Made by a program: the position numbers and the translations under genes
In this document: positions 1 to 9,059 of the stretch, piece by piece
Layout of the letters: every line of letters begins with the position of its first letter
Position numbering within the stretch: position 1 is the first letter of the stretch
Notes under the pieces: generated by a model
The model's database searches: none
Told to the model about the DNA's origin: nothing
What the model saw: the letters and a program-made list of their open reading frames with translations, nothing else
Assembly: GCA_021286765.1 (NCBI GenBank)
Contig: JAJTBS010000001.1
Location: forward strand, 1,162,848 to 1,226,847
Direction: 5' to 3'
Source of the DNA: Holophagaceae bacterium
GTDB taxonomy: Bacteria > Acidobacteriota > Holophagae > Holophagales > Holophagaceae
DNA: 64,000 bases

Positions 1-1
1 G

Positions 2-955
2 AACCGGAGCTTCGACTCCCATCCGGAGCGGATCAGCCACGCCGCCGTCCCGGTCATCTCGATCGGCAACCTCAGCGCCGGCGGCACCGGCAAGACCCCC
101 CTCACCCTGTTCCTCGCGGAGGGCCTTGAGGCCGCCGGCTGGACCAACGCCGTGCTGTCCCGTGGCTACGGTGGACGGCGGGCTGTGGACCCCATGAGCG
201 TCGAGGCCGACTCCGATCCCCGGCAGACCGGGGATGAACCCCTGCTCATGGCACGTCGCCTGGGCCCCCGCCGCGTGGTGGTGGGCCGGAAGCGCGAAGC
301 GGCGGCCCTGCGGGCCCTCTCCCAGCGTCCCGGTCTGCGCTGCCTGCTGCTCGATGACGGCTTCCAGCACCGGGCCCTGCACCGCGACCTCGACCTGCTG
401 GTACTCGATGGCGTGCGCCGCTGGGGCGACGGGCGGATGCTGCCCCTGGGTGACCTGCGCGAACCCATGGACAGCGCCCGCCGTGCCCAGGCCCTGGTGG
501 TGACCCGCGCGATGCGGGTGAAGGATCGGGCCGAGGTGGAGGCATGGTGGGCCCGCCATGGCTCGGGCGGTCCCATCTTCTGGGTGGACTTCGCTCTGGG
601 CGGCCTGCGCCCGTGGCCCGCGGCGGCGCCAGCCACCGAGGTCCAGGGGGCCGCCTTCGCCTGGTGCGGCCTGGGCCATCCCGAGGCCTTCTACGCCGAC
701 CTGCTGCTGGCCGGACATGCCTGGACCGGCTCGCGCAGCTTCCCAGACCACCGGGGCCCTTCGCCGGCGGACCTGCGGCACCTGCAGGCCCAGGCCCGGG
801 CCGAGGGCGCCACCTGGCTGGTCTGCACCGAGAAGGACGCGGTGAAGCTCGGACCCGATCACGCGCAGGCCCTGGACCTGCCGCTCCTCGTGGCCGAGCA
901 GCGGGTGGTGGGCGGCGGGCCGCTGCTCGATTGGGTGCAGGCCCAATTGATCTGA
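2..955 (+). CDS. lpxK: Tetraacyldisaccharide 4'-kinase, 5' end cut off
   Basis: LpxK phosphorylates the 4' position of the lipid A disaccharide precursor at the inner membrane, late in lipid A synthesis. The reading frame is open from base 2, so the true start lies left of the window. 317 codons are visible against a usual length of about 330, so little is missing. The P-loop GGTGKTP is encoded near 82-102, within a VISIGNLSAGGTGKTP context typical of the family. LLDDGFQH, an LpxK signature, is encoded near 349-372. The C-terminal part contains a CTEKDAVKL segment, also family-typical. No terminator follows, and about 100 bases separate it from livJ. The partial state is due only to the window edge. 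Confidence 0.93.
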   Translation, partial: NRSFDSHPERISHAAVPVISIGNLSAGGTGKTPLTLFLAEGLEAAGWTNAVLSRGYGGRRAVDPMSVEADSDPRQTGDEPLLMARRLGPRRVVVGRKREAAALRALSQRPGLRCLLLDDGFQHRALHRDLDLLVLDGVRRWGDGRMLPLGDLREPMDSARRAQALVVTRAMRVKDRAEVEAWWARHGSGGPIFWVDFALGGLRPWPAAAPATEVQGAAFAWCGLGHPEAFYADLLLAGHAWTGSRSFPDHRGPSPADLRHLQAQARAEGATWLVCTEKDAVKLGPDHAQALDLPLLVAEQRVVGGGPLLDWVQAQLI

Positions 956-1058
956 TTTCGCGGCTTGGAAGGAACAGGCGCACCTTCCCCGGAGGGGCCG
1001 GGACCGCTATGCTTGCGCCCATCCATCCACTCAATCCATCTCCTCTGAGGAGGGCAGC

Positions 1059-2312
1059 ATGTTCAAGCAGATCGTCCAGGGATCGCTCCTGCTCACCGCC
1101 CTCGGCCTCACGGCCGGGGACACCGTGAAAATCGCCCTGACCGGGCCCTTCAGCGGCGGCTCCGCCCCCATGGGCACCTCCGCGCGGGATGGCTCCAAAC
1201 TCGCCATCGCCGAGATCAACGCCGCTGGCGGCATCCAGGTCGGCGGCAAAAAGATGAAGATCGAAATCGTCGAGCGGGACGACGAGGCCAAAAATGAGCG
1301 CGGCGCCCTCATTGCCCAGGAACTGGCCGCCATGAGCGACCTGACCGGCGTCATCGGCACCGTGAACACCGGCGTCTGCATGGCGGGCGACAAGCACCTG
1401 CAGGAGAAGGGCATCACCAAGATCATCTGCCCCGCCGCGGGATCGGCCTCCATGACCCAGTGGAGCAAGGCCGGCGTGAAGGACTGCTCCATCTTCCGGT
1501 TCGCCGCCCATGATGGCATCCAGGCGGCCATGGTGGTGGAGGAGGCCATCAACCGGAAGTACACGAAGGTGGCCGTGGTCTTCGACTCCACCAACTACGG
1601 TGTCTCCGGTCGCGACGACATGCTGGACCAGATCAAGAAGCAGGGGAACAAGCTCGAGGTCGTGGCCCAGGAGAAGTTCAACATCGGCGACAAGGACATG
1701 ACTGCCCAGCTGCTGCGCGCCAAGTCCGCCGGCGCCCAGGCCATCCTCATCTGGGGCATCGGCCCCGAGCTGGCGGCCATCTCCAACGGCATGGCCAAGA
1801 TCGGCATGAAGGCCCCGCTCATCGGCGGCTGGACGCTGTCCATGTCCAACTACATCGACAACGCCGGCAAGAACGGCAACGGCACCCTCATGCCCCAGAC
1901 CTTCATCGAGGAGCCTATCACCCCCAAGGCCAAGGCCTTCATCGATGGCTACCACAAGACGTTCAAGGTGGGCCGCATCCCCTCCCCCGTGGCCGCCGCC
2001 CAGGGCTACGATGCCGTCTACCTCATGGCCGCCGCCGTGAAGCAGGCCGGCAGCACCGACACGAAGAAGGTCAAGGAGGCCCTGGAGGATCTGAAGGAGC
2101 CCGTGCAGGGCGTCATCGCCACCTGGAACCATCCCTACACGAAGTGGGATCCCGCTGATGTGACCACCCACGAGGCCTTCCGCCGCGAGCAGACGGTCAT
2201 GGGCATGGTGAAGGACGGCCACGTGGTCTTCGGCAACGACGCGGACCGGGAGCGCCTCCGCAAGTCCGCGCTGAGCGCCACGCCCGCCAAGATCAAGGGC
2301 AAGAAGAAGTAG
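1059..2312 (+). CDS. livJ: Branched-chain amino acid type ABC transporter substrate-binding protein
   Basis: Periplasmic solute receptor of a Liv-type (HAAT family) importer, delivering ligand to LivH/LivM. The 417-residue product begins with a short signal peptide of about 20 residues, followed by the family opening VKIALTGPFSG. A type I periplasmic binding fold of the Leu/Ile/Val-binding class is implied along the whole length. The ATG is preceded by gaggagg at 1047-1053. It is the first gene of the cluster livJ-livH-livMG-livF. A strong hairpin with a T-run separates it from livH, which would make this abundant receptor the most expressed member. Ligand identity cannot be read from sequence; aromatic acids, amides or urea are possible alternatives. 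Confidence 0.9.
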   Translation: MFKQIVQGSLLLTALGLTAGDTVKIALTGPFSGGSAPMGTSARDGSKLAIAEINAAGGIQVGGKKMKIEIVERDDEAKNERGALIAQELAAMSDLTGVIGTVNTGVCMAGDKHLQEKGITKIICPAAGSASMTQWSKAGVKDCSIFRFAAHDGIQAAMVVEEAINRKYTKVAVVFDSTNYGVSGRDDMLDQIKKQGNKLEVVAQEKFNIGDKDMTAQLLRAKSAGAQAILIWGIGPELAAISNGMAKIGMKAPLIGGWTLSMSNYIDNAGKNGNGTLMPQTFIEEPITPKAKAFIDGYHKTFKVGRIPSPVAAAQGYDAVYLMAAAVKQAGSTDTKKVKEALEDLKEPVQGVIATWNHPYTKWDPADVTTHEAFRREQTVMGMVKDGHVVFGNDADRERLRKSALSATPAKIKGKKK

Positions 2313-2326
2313 CATCCCAACCGTGA

Positions 2327-2353
2327 GCGGGGGGCTTCGGCCCCCCGCTTTTT
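2327..2353 (+). terminator. Rho-independent terminator between livJ and livH
   Basis: A perfect 9-bp GC stem (2327-2335 with 2340-2348) closes a TTCG tetraloop and is followed by five T residues. It sits inside the liv operon, so it probably acts as a partial terminator that lowers expression of the membrane and ATPase genes relative to the receptor. Confidence 0.85.
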
Positions 2354-2371
2354 CCCCTTAGCAGGCCGCGC

Positions 2372-3250
2372 ATGAACGCATCGATCATTGGGCAGATGGC
2401 CGTGAGCGGCGCCCTGATGGGCCTGGTCTACGCCCTCATCGCCTATGGCTTCCAGCTGACCTTCGCCACCAGCAAGAGCATCAACTTCGGCCAGGGCGAG
2501 CTGGTGATGGTCTCCGCCTTCTTCAGCCTCACCCTGCTCAACCTCGGCGTGCCCTACTGGGCCATGATCCCGGGCGGCCTGCTCTTCGGCGCCCTCATGG
2601 GCCTGGTGGTGGAGCGCGCCGGGGTTCGCCTGGCGCTGGAACAGAAGAGCGAAGGCTGGATCCTGCTCACCATCATCATCGGCCTGTTCTTCTTCTCCGC
2701 TGCCGAGAACCTCTGGGGTCGCGACGACCGCCCCTTCCCCACCCCCATCTCCGCCGACCCCATCCACGTGCTGGGCGTGGACGTGACCCGGCTCGAACTG
2801 GCCGTGGCGATCGGTGTCCTGGCCATCATGGGCGCCATCGAGCTGTTCAAGCGCCGCACCCTGCTGGGCAAGGCCTTCGAGGCCGTGTCCGCCGACCGCG
2901 ACGCGGCCGAACTCATGGGCATCTCGGCCACCCGCACCGTCATGCTGTCCTATGGCCTGTCAGGCGCCGTGGCGGCCCTGGCGGGCATCCTGGTCTCGCC
3001 CATCACCACCGTGGGGCCCACCATGGCCTCCGCTCTCATCCTCAAGGCCTTCTCCGTGGCCGTGGTGGCGGGCCTGGACTCAGGTTTCGGCGTGGTGCTC
3101 ATCGGCATGTTCCTGGGCGCCCTGGAAAGCCTGGCCAGCTTCTACCTGGGCAGCGGCTGGCGCGAGGCGCCAGGCCTGATCCTGCTGATCCTGGCCCTGG
3201 CCGTGCGGCCCACAGGCGTGTTCGGCAAAGCCGTCATCCGGAAGGTGTGA
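2372..3250 (+). CDS. livH: Liv-type ABC transporter permease LivH
   Basis: Inner-membrane permease of 292 residues, one half of the membrane channel of the branched-chain amino acid type importer. The N-terminal segment ALMGLVYALIAYGFQLTFATS and the downstream motif INFGQGELVM are typical of LivH. Many hydrophobic segments span the protein, as expected for about eight membrane helices. The conserved EAA-like region (GKAFEAVSADRDAAELMGIS) that contacts the ATPases lies near residues 168-187. Only one base separates its stop from the start of livMG. It is expressed behind the livJ terminator. Confidence 0.92.
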   Translation: MNASIIGQMAVSGALMGLVYALIAYGFQLTFATSKSINFGQGELVMVSAFFSLTLLNLGVPYWAMIPGGLLFGALMGLVVERAGVRLALEQKSEGWILLTIIIGLFFFSAAENLWGRDDRPFPTPISADPIHVLGVDVTRLELAVAIGVLAIMGAIELFKRRTLLGKAFEAVSADRDAAELMGISATRTVMLSYGLSGAVAALAGILVSPITTVGPTMASALILKAFSVAVVAGLDSGFGVVLIGMFLGALESLASFYLGSGWREAPGLILLILALAVRPTGVFGKAVIRKV

Positions 3251-3251
3251 G

Positions 3252-5207
3252 ATGCGACGGATCCTCCTCCTCCGCGGCGCCGAGCTCATGGTCTTCGCCT
3301 TCCTCGCCACCATCCCCCTGCTGGTGGTGAACCCTTACGCCCTGGGCCTGCTGACCCTGCTGGCCATCTACGGCATCCTCCTCATTGGCCTCGATGTCAC
3401 CGTGGGCTACCTGGGCCAGGTGAACCTCGCCCATGTGGCCTTCCTGGGCCTGGGCGCCTACACCGCGGGGCTCGTCGTCACCAAACTGGGTCTGGGCATG
3501 GGCCCCGCCCTGCTGGCCGCCATGGCCGTGGGCCTGCTGCTGGGCGGCCTCCTGGCCCTGCCCGCCCTGAGGCTTGAAGGTCCCCAGTTCGCCCTGGCCA
3601 CCCTCAGCTTCGCCGCCCTCAGCACCACGGCCCTCAATGAGCTGGAGAGCCTCACGGGCGGAGCCCAGGGCCTGAGCCTCAGCCGGCCACCGGTCTTCGG
3701 GCACGCGTTGACGCCGCCCCTGTTCTTCTGGCTCTGCCTCGCCCTGCTGGCCCTGGTGTGGGTGGTGATGCGGAACCTGCTGGCTTCGCAGTGGGGCCGC
3801 GCCTTCGAGGCCCTGCGGGACAGCCCCATCGCCACGGACGCCATGGGCGTGGGCACCTACCAGCACAAGGTGGCCGCCTTCGCCCTGGGATCGAGCCTCG
3901 GCGGCCTGGCGGGCGGGCTCTACGCCTTCAACTTCCAGTACCTCCAGCCCCAAAGCTTCACCTACGATCTGATGATCATCCTGCTCCTGGGCGTGGTGCT
4001 GGGCGGCCGCAAGAGCCTGTGGGGCGCCTTCGTGGGAGCCACGGTCATCGTGCTGCTGCCCAACCTGCTGTCGAACCGCCTGCTCTTCCAGGTCTTCTCG
4101 GGCCTGGGTTTCGCCATGGCCCTGGCCGCTGGCCTGCGCGGGCTGGTGAAGAAGACCACGAGGCCCTTCCAGGCCTTGGCCCCCGTGGTGGCCATGGGAC
4201 TCCTGGTGGTGGGCGGCCTCTTCGTGGAGAACACCGAGGACTGGCGCAAAGCCATCTTCGCCCTGATGCTCTTCTCCGTGGTGGTGGGCCTGCCCGAGGG
4301 CCTGATGGGCTTCCTGTCGATCTTCCTGGCAAAGCTCTTCCGGGTGCCCCACGCGCCCCTGCCCGAGCCCTCGGACATCGAGGCCATCCTGCCGCCCCGC
4401 AGTGCCGATGGGGCCCCCCTGCTGGTCATCGAGGACCTCAAGCGGTACTTCGGCGGTGTGAAGGCGGTGGACGGGCTCTCCATGATCATCCGCTCGGGCG
4501 CCATCCACGGCCTCATCGGGCCCAACGGCTCGGGCAAGAGCACCGTGGTGAATGTCATCTCCGGACTCTACACGCCCAGCGCCGGCCGCATCCTGCTCCG
4601 GGGTTCGGCCCTGCCCTCTGGAAGCCTCTTCCGAGTATCGAAGTCCGGCGTGGCACGCACCTTCCAGAACCTCCAGCTCTTCGGTGAACTCACGGCACTC
4701 GAGAACGTCATGGTGGCGCTCAAGGGCGTGTACCGTAGCCCCCTGCCCCTGGTGCTGCTGGGTCTGGCCCGCAGAGAGGAGAGCCAGGCCCAGGCCGATG
4801 CCCTCTGTCTGCTGGACCGCATCGGGCTGAAGGACCAGGCCCTCACCAAGGCCAAGGACCTCACCTATGGCGCCCAGCGCTTCCTGGAAGTGGCCCGGGC
4901 CCTGGCCCGCAAGCCCGACCTGCTCATCCTCGACGAGCCCGCTGCGGGCTTGGCCCACCCCGACGTGGTCCAGCTCATCGAGATCATCAAGCGGGTCCAC
5001 AAGCGTGGCATCAGCATCCTCCTCATCGAGCACCACATGGACGTGGTGAGCGAGCTCTGCGACACCGTGACCGTCCTGGACGGTGGCAAGGTCATCGCCG
5101 AGGGCAAGCCCGAGGAAGTCAAGCGCCATCCCAAGGTGGTCGAGGCCTACCTGGGCCAGCCGCCCCAAAGCGATCTCCCCGGCGATCCCTCGCCGCAGCC
5201 GGCCTAG
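3252..5207 (+). CDS. livMG: Fused LivM permease and LivG ATPase
   Basis: This 651-residue protein joins two subunits that are usually separate. Residues 1 to about 350 are a LivM permease with the motif VGYLGQVNLAHVAF near the start and an EAA-like loop (GRAFEALRDSPIATDAMGV). An extra hydrophobic stretch follows the usual LivM end. Residues from about 395 onward are a LivG ATP-binding domain: Walker A GPNGSGKS at 423-430 and Walker B ILDEPAAGL near 557-565, with the H-loop in IEHHMDVV. The LivG signature before Walker B is the weak form LTYGAQR, which is common in this family. The frame is continuous through the junction, with no sign of a sequencing frameshift. It pairs with LivH and LivF in the complex. 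Confidence 0.92.
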   Translation: MRRILLLRGAELMVFAFLATIPLLVVNPYALGLLTLLAIYGILLIGLDVTVGYLGQVNLAHVAFLGLGAYTAGLVVTKLGLGMGPALLAAMAVGLLLGGLLALPALRLEGPQFALATLSFAALSTTALNELESLTGGAQGLSLSRPPVFGHALTPPLFFWLCLALLALVWVVMRNLLASQWGRAFEALRDSPIATDAMGVGTYQHKVAAFALGSSLGGLAGGLYAFNFQYLQPQSFTYDLMIILLLGVVLGGRKSLWGAFVGATVIVLLPNLLSNRLLFQVFSGLGFAMALAAGLRGLVKKTTRPFQALAPVVAMGLLVVGGLFVENTEDWRKAIFALMLFSVVVGLPEGLMGFLSIFLAKLFRVPHAPLPEPSDIEAILPPRSADGAPLLVIEDLKRYFGGVKAVDGLSMIIRSGAIHGLIGPNGSGKSTVVNVISGLYTPSAGRILLRGSALPSGSLFRVSKSGVARTFQNLQLFGELTALENVMVALKGVYRSPLPLVLLGLARREESQAQADALCLLDRIGLKDQALTKAKDLTYGAQRFLEVARALARKPDLLILDEPAAGLAHPDVVQLIEIIKRVHKRGISILLIEHHMDVVSELCDTVTVLDGGKVIAEGKPEEVKRHPKVVEAYLGQPPQSDLPGDPSPQPA

Positions 5208-5216
5208 GAGGCATCC

Positions 5217-5933
<717 letters not shown>

Positions 5934-5963
5934 TTGGCTCCCCGCCCCCACTTGCGCTAGCAT
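5934..5963 (+). promoter_or_regulatory. Probable sigma-70 promoter of tRNA-Gly
   Basis: TTGGCT (5934-5939) and TAGCAT (5958-5963) are separated by 18 bases. The -10 box ends 11 bases before the mature tRNA 5' end, a fitting distance for a short leader. It starts immediately after the livF stop codon. Confidence 0.5.
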
Positions 5964-5974
5964 GGAGCCCTGCC

Positions 5975-6049
5975 GCGGGCGTAGTTCAGTGGTAGAACGT
6001 CAGCTTCCCAAGCTGAATGTCGCCAGTTCAATCCTGGTCGCCCGCTCCA
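5975..6049 (+). tRNA. tRNA-Gly(CCC)
   Basis: The sequence folds into a complete cloverleaf. The acceptor stem GCGGGCG pairs with CGCCCGC, the D stem is GTTC/GAAC, and the anticodon stem TCAGC/GCTGA closes a seven-base loop TTCCCAA with anticodon CCC at 6007-6009. The T stem GCCAG/CTGGT includes one wobble pair. Discriminator T and an encoded CCA end at 6049. It has its own likely promoter and a downstream hairpin, so it appears to be a single-gene unit. Confidence 0.96.
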
Positions 6050-6053
6050 ATGC

Positions 6054-6078
6054 AAGGGCCCCCCGCGGGGGGCCCTTT
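6054..6078 (+). terminator. Hairpin terminator after tRNA-Gly
   Basis: A nearly perfect GC-rich stem (aagggcccccc with ggggggccctt) follows the tRNA by four bases and ends in only three T residues. It is probably the tRNA terminator, although the T-run is weak. Confidence 0.6.
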
Positions 6079-6238
6079 CGCTGATGCTCCGTGGCCTCTT
6101 CTGCAGCCACGCCGTTGGGGTTGCACCTGTTCCCAGGTCGCCACGGTAACATCAGCCCTTGCACTTCATTCTCATCAGATTGGGCGAACCCATCCCCACT
6201 CCGGACCATTCGCCCCATGTACCGTCAGGTGGCTCGTC

Positions 6239-6646
6239 ATGCGAAGTTCACAGCTAGGTGGTGCAGCCTGCTTGGCGGCCCTTCTCATGGCCTGCACGCC
6301 ATTGGTGCGAACCCACTCAATCCCGCGTGGTCCAAGGATCTCGGCCGATTGCTTCAAGGTTGGAGGAAGCACCCTCGTCAGCCTCAGCATTCACCGCAAG
6401 GAAGGAGAACCCTCCTGGAAGATCGAATTCATCGGGGATTCCCCGGAGGGCCTCACCATGGAGGACCTCCCGAACCTCACCTTGGTCCAATGGAAAATGG
6501 ATCTTCCTCGAACACAGGCCTCTTCAATCAAGCCGTATAAAATGAACCTTCAAAATGGCCACAGTTCCTGTGAAACGACGGTCTCCTTCAGGACCAACGC
6601 CCAGGAGTTCATTCGCACCCTGGTGATCTCAGCGCCACTGCATTAG
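6239..6646 (+). CDS. Hypothetical lipoprotein
   Basis: Product of 135 residues with a clear lipoprotein signal: MRSS, a hydrophobic stretch AACLAALLMAC, and a lipobox ending at Cys-19. The ATG at 6239 puts the start exactly at the signal peptide; a modest AGG lies upstream. The mature part (GSTLVSLSIHRKEGEPSWKI onward) is beta-rich with a lone Cys in the C-terminal half, and I recognise no family. Codon use looks less GC-biased than the neighbours. It is the first of a run of small unrelated genes after tRNA-Gly, which suggests accessory DNA. Expected location is a lipid-anchored envelope protein. Confidence 0.7.
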   Translation: MRSSQLGGAACLAALLMACTPLVRTHSIPRGPRISADCFKVGGSTLVSLSIHRKEGEPSWKIEFIGDSPEGLTMEDLPNLTLVQWKMDLPRTQASSIKPYKMNLQNGHSSCETTVSFRTNAQEFIRTLVISAPLH

Positions 6647-6824
6647 CTTGACCCTCTCGCAGAGGCTGACCAACCGGCCCTGACCTCCCCATGGCCCGCA
6701 CCGCCTTCTCCGCAATCTCGTCCACACGCTTTCCAGGCTTCCCTCAGGGCCTCTGCACAGTCAGGGGCTGACTGCATTCAATCGACACAACCCAGGAAAT
6801 TCCGCGAGTCAAGGAGGGGTGGCG

Positions 6825-7175
6825 ATGTCCGCACGCGAGATCTCAAAGCTGTTGTTCACGACGGTCTATCCGTTGTACGTGCAGAAGGCTGAGCGCAAGA
6901 ACCGCACGAGAGAGGAAGTCGACACGATCATCTGCTGGTTGACGGGCTACACGGGTGAACAGCTGGCCCGGCACACGGCCGTCAACATCGACTTCCAGAC
7001 CTTCTTCGACCAGGCTCCGGCCATCCATCCAAACAGTTCCCTGATCAAGGGAGTCGTCTGCGGGGTCCGGGTTGAAGCGATCGAAGATCCCATCACCCAG
7101 AAAATCCGGTACCTCGACAAGCTGATCGATGAACTGGCCAAGGGCAAATCCATGGACAAGATCTTGCGACAATAG
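6825..7175 (+). CDS. DUF2200 family protein
   Basis: A 116-residue protein of the DUF2200 family. Its signature stretches are VYPLYVQKAERKNRT, EVDTIICWLTGY, IKGVVCGVRVE and IRYLDKLIDELAKGK, in the usual order and near the usual full length. The function is unknown in the literature I know. The ATG at 6825 is chosen over an in-frame GTG at 6819 because aaggagg at 6811-6817 is correctly spaced only for the ATG. It stands alone between an upstream lipoprotein gene and a phosphatase gene. The roughly 180 bases before it contain no feature that I can identify. Confidence 0.88.
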   Translation: MSAREISKLLFTTVYPLYVQKAERKNRTREEVDTIICWLTGYTGEQLARHTAVNIDFQTFFDQAPAIHPNSSLIKGVVCGVRVEAIEDPITQKIRYLDKLIDELAKGKSMDKILRQ

Positions 7176-7268
7176 CCATGGGCGTTTCTTTTGCCCAGCT
7201 CCCACCGTCGTCAGGTCCCAACCCGAGCACCCCACCTTTTTGCAACGATGTCGAAAGGGCTCCTGGCC

Positions 7269-7784
7269 ATGCGCATCCTTCTGGTCCTCATCCTCAGTCT
7301 GGTCTCCGGATCCACAGCGGGCCTGATGGGCGCCGATACGGTGGTGGTCGTGGTGCGGCACGCGGAGAAGGAGGCTGACGACCCGAAGGATCCGAACCTG
7401 AGCCTCACCGGGCAGGCCCGGGCCACCTCCCTGGCCAAGGTCCTGGCGGATTGTCCGCTGACCCGGGTCCTCGTTTCGGAATACAGACGCACCCTGCAGA
7501 CCGCCGAGCCCACGCTGCGGGCGCACAATCTCCCCGTCACGACCATCCCGATCCGGCAGGATCGTGCCGAAGCCTATGCCCAGCGGCTCGCCAGCCTGAT
7601 CAAGCGCGATCACCAGGGCGAGGTCATCCTGGTGGTCAGCCACTCCAACACGGTGCCCGCCTTCGTCCTTGCCCTGACGGGTGTGCAGGTCCCACCCATC
7701 GTGGATGCCTCCGAGTTCAACCGCCTGTACGCCATCACCCTGCCAGCCCAGGGCCGGCCCCGCCTCATCGCGGCCAGCTACTGA
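7269..7784 (+). CDS. Secreted histidine phosphatase family protein (SixA/PhoE-like)
   Basis: Histidine phosphatase superfamily protein of 171 residues. The catalytic RHG motif appears in its RHA form (VVVRHAEKEADD), followed by LSLTGQARATSLAKVL. An R in EYRRTLQTAEPT and the second histidine in VVSHSNTVP complete the expected catalytic set. The ATG at 7269 opens on a hydrophobic signal peptide (MRILLVLILSLVSG) and follows gaaagg; an in-frame ATG at 7248 would add seven residues. Export to the periplasm is likely. Substrate is unknown; family members act on phosphoproteins, sugar phosphates or phosphate esters. The gene stands alone in the small-gene block. Confidence 0.85.
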   Translation: MRILLVLILSLVSGSTAGLMGADTVVVVVRHAEKEADDPKDPNLSLTGQARATSLAKVLADCPLTRVLVSEYRRTLQTAEPTLRAHNLPVTTIPIRQDRAEAYAQRLASLIKRDHQGEVILVVSHSNTVPAFVLALTGVQVPPIVDASEFNRLYAITLPAQGRPRLIAASY

Positions 7785-7821
7785 GGCCTCGCCCCGCTTC
7801 AGCCGAGGCCGGAGCCATCCC

Positions 7822-8310
7822 ATGCCCAGCCCCACCCTCCGCATCGACCCCGCCGTGACCAGTCAGGACCTCGCTGCCATCCGGGGGCTGTTCCTGGATT
7901 ACCAGGCGGGCCTGGGCATCGACCTCGGATTCCAGTCCTTCGACGAGGAGATCCGCCGCCTCCCCGGCGACTACGCGCCACCCACGGGACGGCTGCTCCT
8001 CGCAACATGGGGTGGACGGCCCGTGGGCTGCATCGCGCTCAGGGGCATCAGCCCCACCCGGGGGGAGATGAAGCGCCTCTTCATCCAGCCACAGGACCGG
8101 GGGCTCGGAGTGGGGAAACGGCTGATCGCCCGGCTCCTCCAGGAGGCCCGCGCGGCGGGTTACGAAGAACTCGTCCTGGACACCCTGCCCGGCATGACGG
8201 AGGCCCAGGGCCTGTACCTGGCCTTTGGGTTTCGCGACATCCCGCCCTACCGGCACAATCCGATTCCGGGCTCCCGCTTCCTGGGGCTGGCCCTGGATTC
8301 GAAGCTATGA
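7822..8310 (+). CDS. GNAT family N-acetyltransferase
   Basis: A 162-residue acetyltransferase of the GNAT fold. The acetyl-CoA binding motif is visible as MKRLFIQPQDRGLGVGKRL, where R/Q-x-x-G-x-G/A corresponds to DRGLGVG. It is followed by LVLDTLPGMTEAQGLYLAFGF, typical of the last conserved strands. The protein resembles the small amino-acid or aminoglycoside-like GNATs often annotated only by fold; the acceptor substrate is not predictable. The ATG follows ggag at 7811-7814. It starts 37 bases after the phosphatase stop and might be co-transcribed with it. Confidence 0.88.
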   Translation: MPSPTLRIDPAVTSQDLAAIRGLFLDYQAGLGIDLGFQSFDEEIRRLPGDYAPPTGRLLLATWGGRPVGCIALRGISPTRGEMKRLFIQPQDRGLGVGKRLIARLLQEARAAGYEELVLDTLPGMTEAQGLYLAFGFRDIPPYRHNPIPGSRFLGLALDSKL

Positions 8311-8517
8311 AGGCCGTCCTGCCCTTGACCTCGGGACCGGCCTCCGATGCTCAGGTTTCAGGCCGGCGGACGGGAAAGATGCGCGGCGATTCATCGAAAG
8401 GATGCTGAAGCGGTGGGGCGATGCCACCTGGCCGCCAGGCAAAGGCACCCATCCATCACCCCCATTCCCTCAACTCACCCGTCAACTCACCGGCCCGTGG
8501 AGACCCCAGGAGGCGCC

Positions 8518-8922
8518 ATGACCCCACCGAATCCCTCCCAATCCGGCCCAGGCACGGCCGCCGTCGAGGCCTTCCTGGCTGGCCTGAACCCCACCACCCG
8601 CTCCGAAGTCGAGGCGCTCAGGAGGATCATCCTGGGCGTGGATCCCGCCATTGCCGAAGGCATCAAATGGAAGGTGCCCAGTTTCTGCACCACCGAATAC
8701 TTCGCCACCCTGCACCTGCGCATGAAGGCCGGCATCGGCCTGATCTTCCACTTGGGGGCCAAGGTGAGGGACATCTCCGTCCTCCCCGTGGAGGACCCGG
8801 AGGGTCTGCTGCAGTGGCTGGCCAAGGATCGGGCCATGGTCGCCTTCAAGGACACGGATGAGATCCTGGCCCGCGGGCCGGCCTTGGAGTCCCTGATCCG
8901 GCAGTGGATACAGTTCATTTGA
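8518..8922 (+). CDS. DUF1801 domain protein
   Basis: A 134-residue DUF1801 (YdhG-like) protein. The conserved pieces are VEAFLAGLNPTTRSEVEALRRII, the core EGIKWKVPSF and the aromatic-rich strand FATLHLRMKAGIGLIFHLG. The family fold is a small alpha/beta domain of unknown function that is often found as a stand-alone orphan. The ATG is preceded by caggagg. About 200 bases separate it from the GNAT gene. That gap shows no convincing gene or hairpin. Confidence 0.85.
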   Translation: MTPPNPSQSGPGTAAVEAFLAGLNPTTRSEVEALRRIILGVDPAIAEGIKWKVPSFCTTEYFATLHLRMKAGIGLIFHLGAKVRDISVLPVEDPEGLLQWLAKDRAMVAFKDTDEILARGPALESLIRQWIQFI

Positions 8923-9059
8923 GGCGTCGGTCAGAAGAAATGGATGTCCGGACATCACTGGCATCCTCTGCGAGGTTTTTGGGGACGGGTGAACCTCCTT
9001 TTCGCTAGGCTGTCCACCAGTCCCAGTCCAGACATCCAGCTCAGCCCGCGAGGTGATCC

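Noticed and set aside
4651..4665. TGGCACG followed by CACCTTCC resembling a sigma-54 promoter
   Set aside because: It lies inside livMG, and the -12 element is TTCC instead of TTGC.
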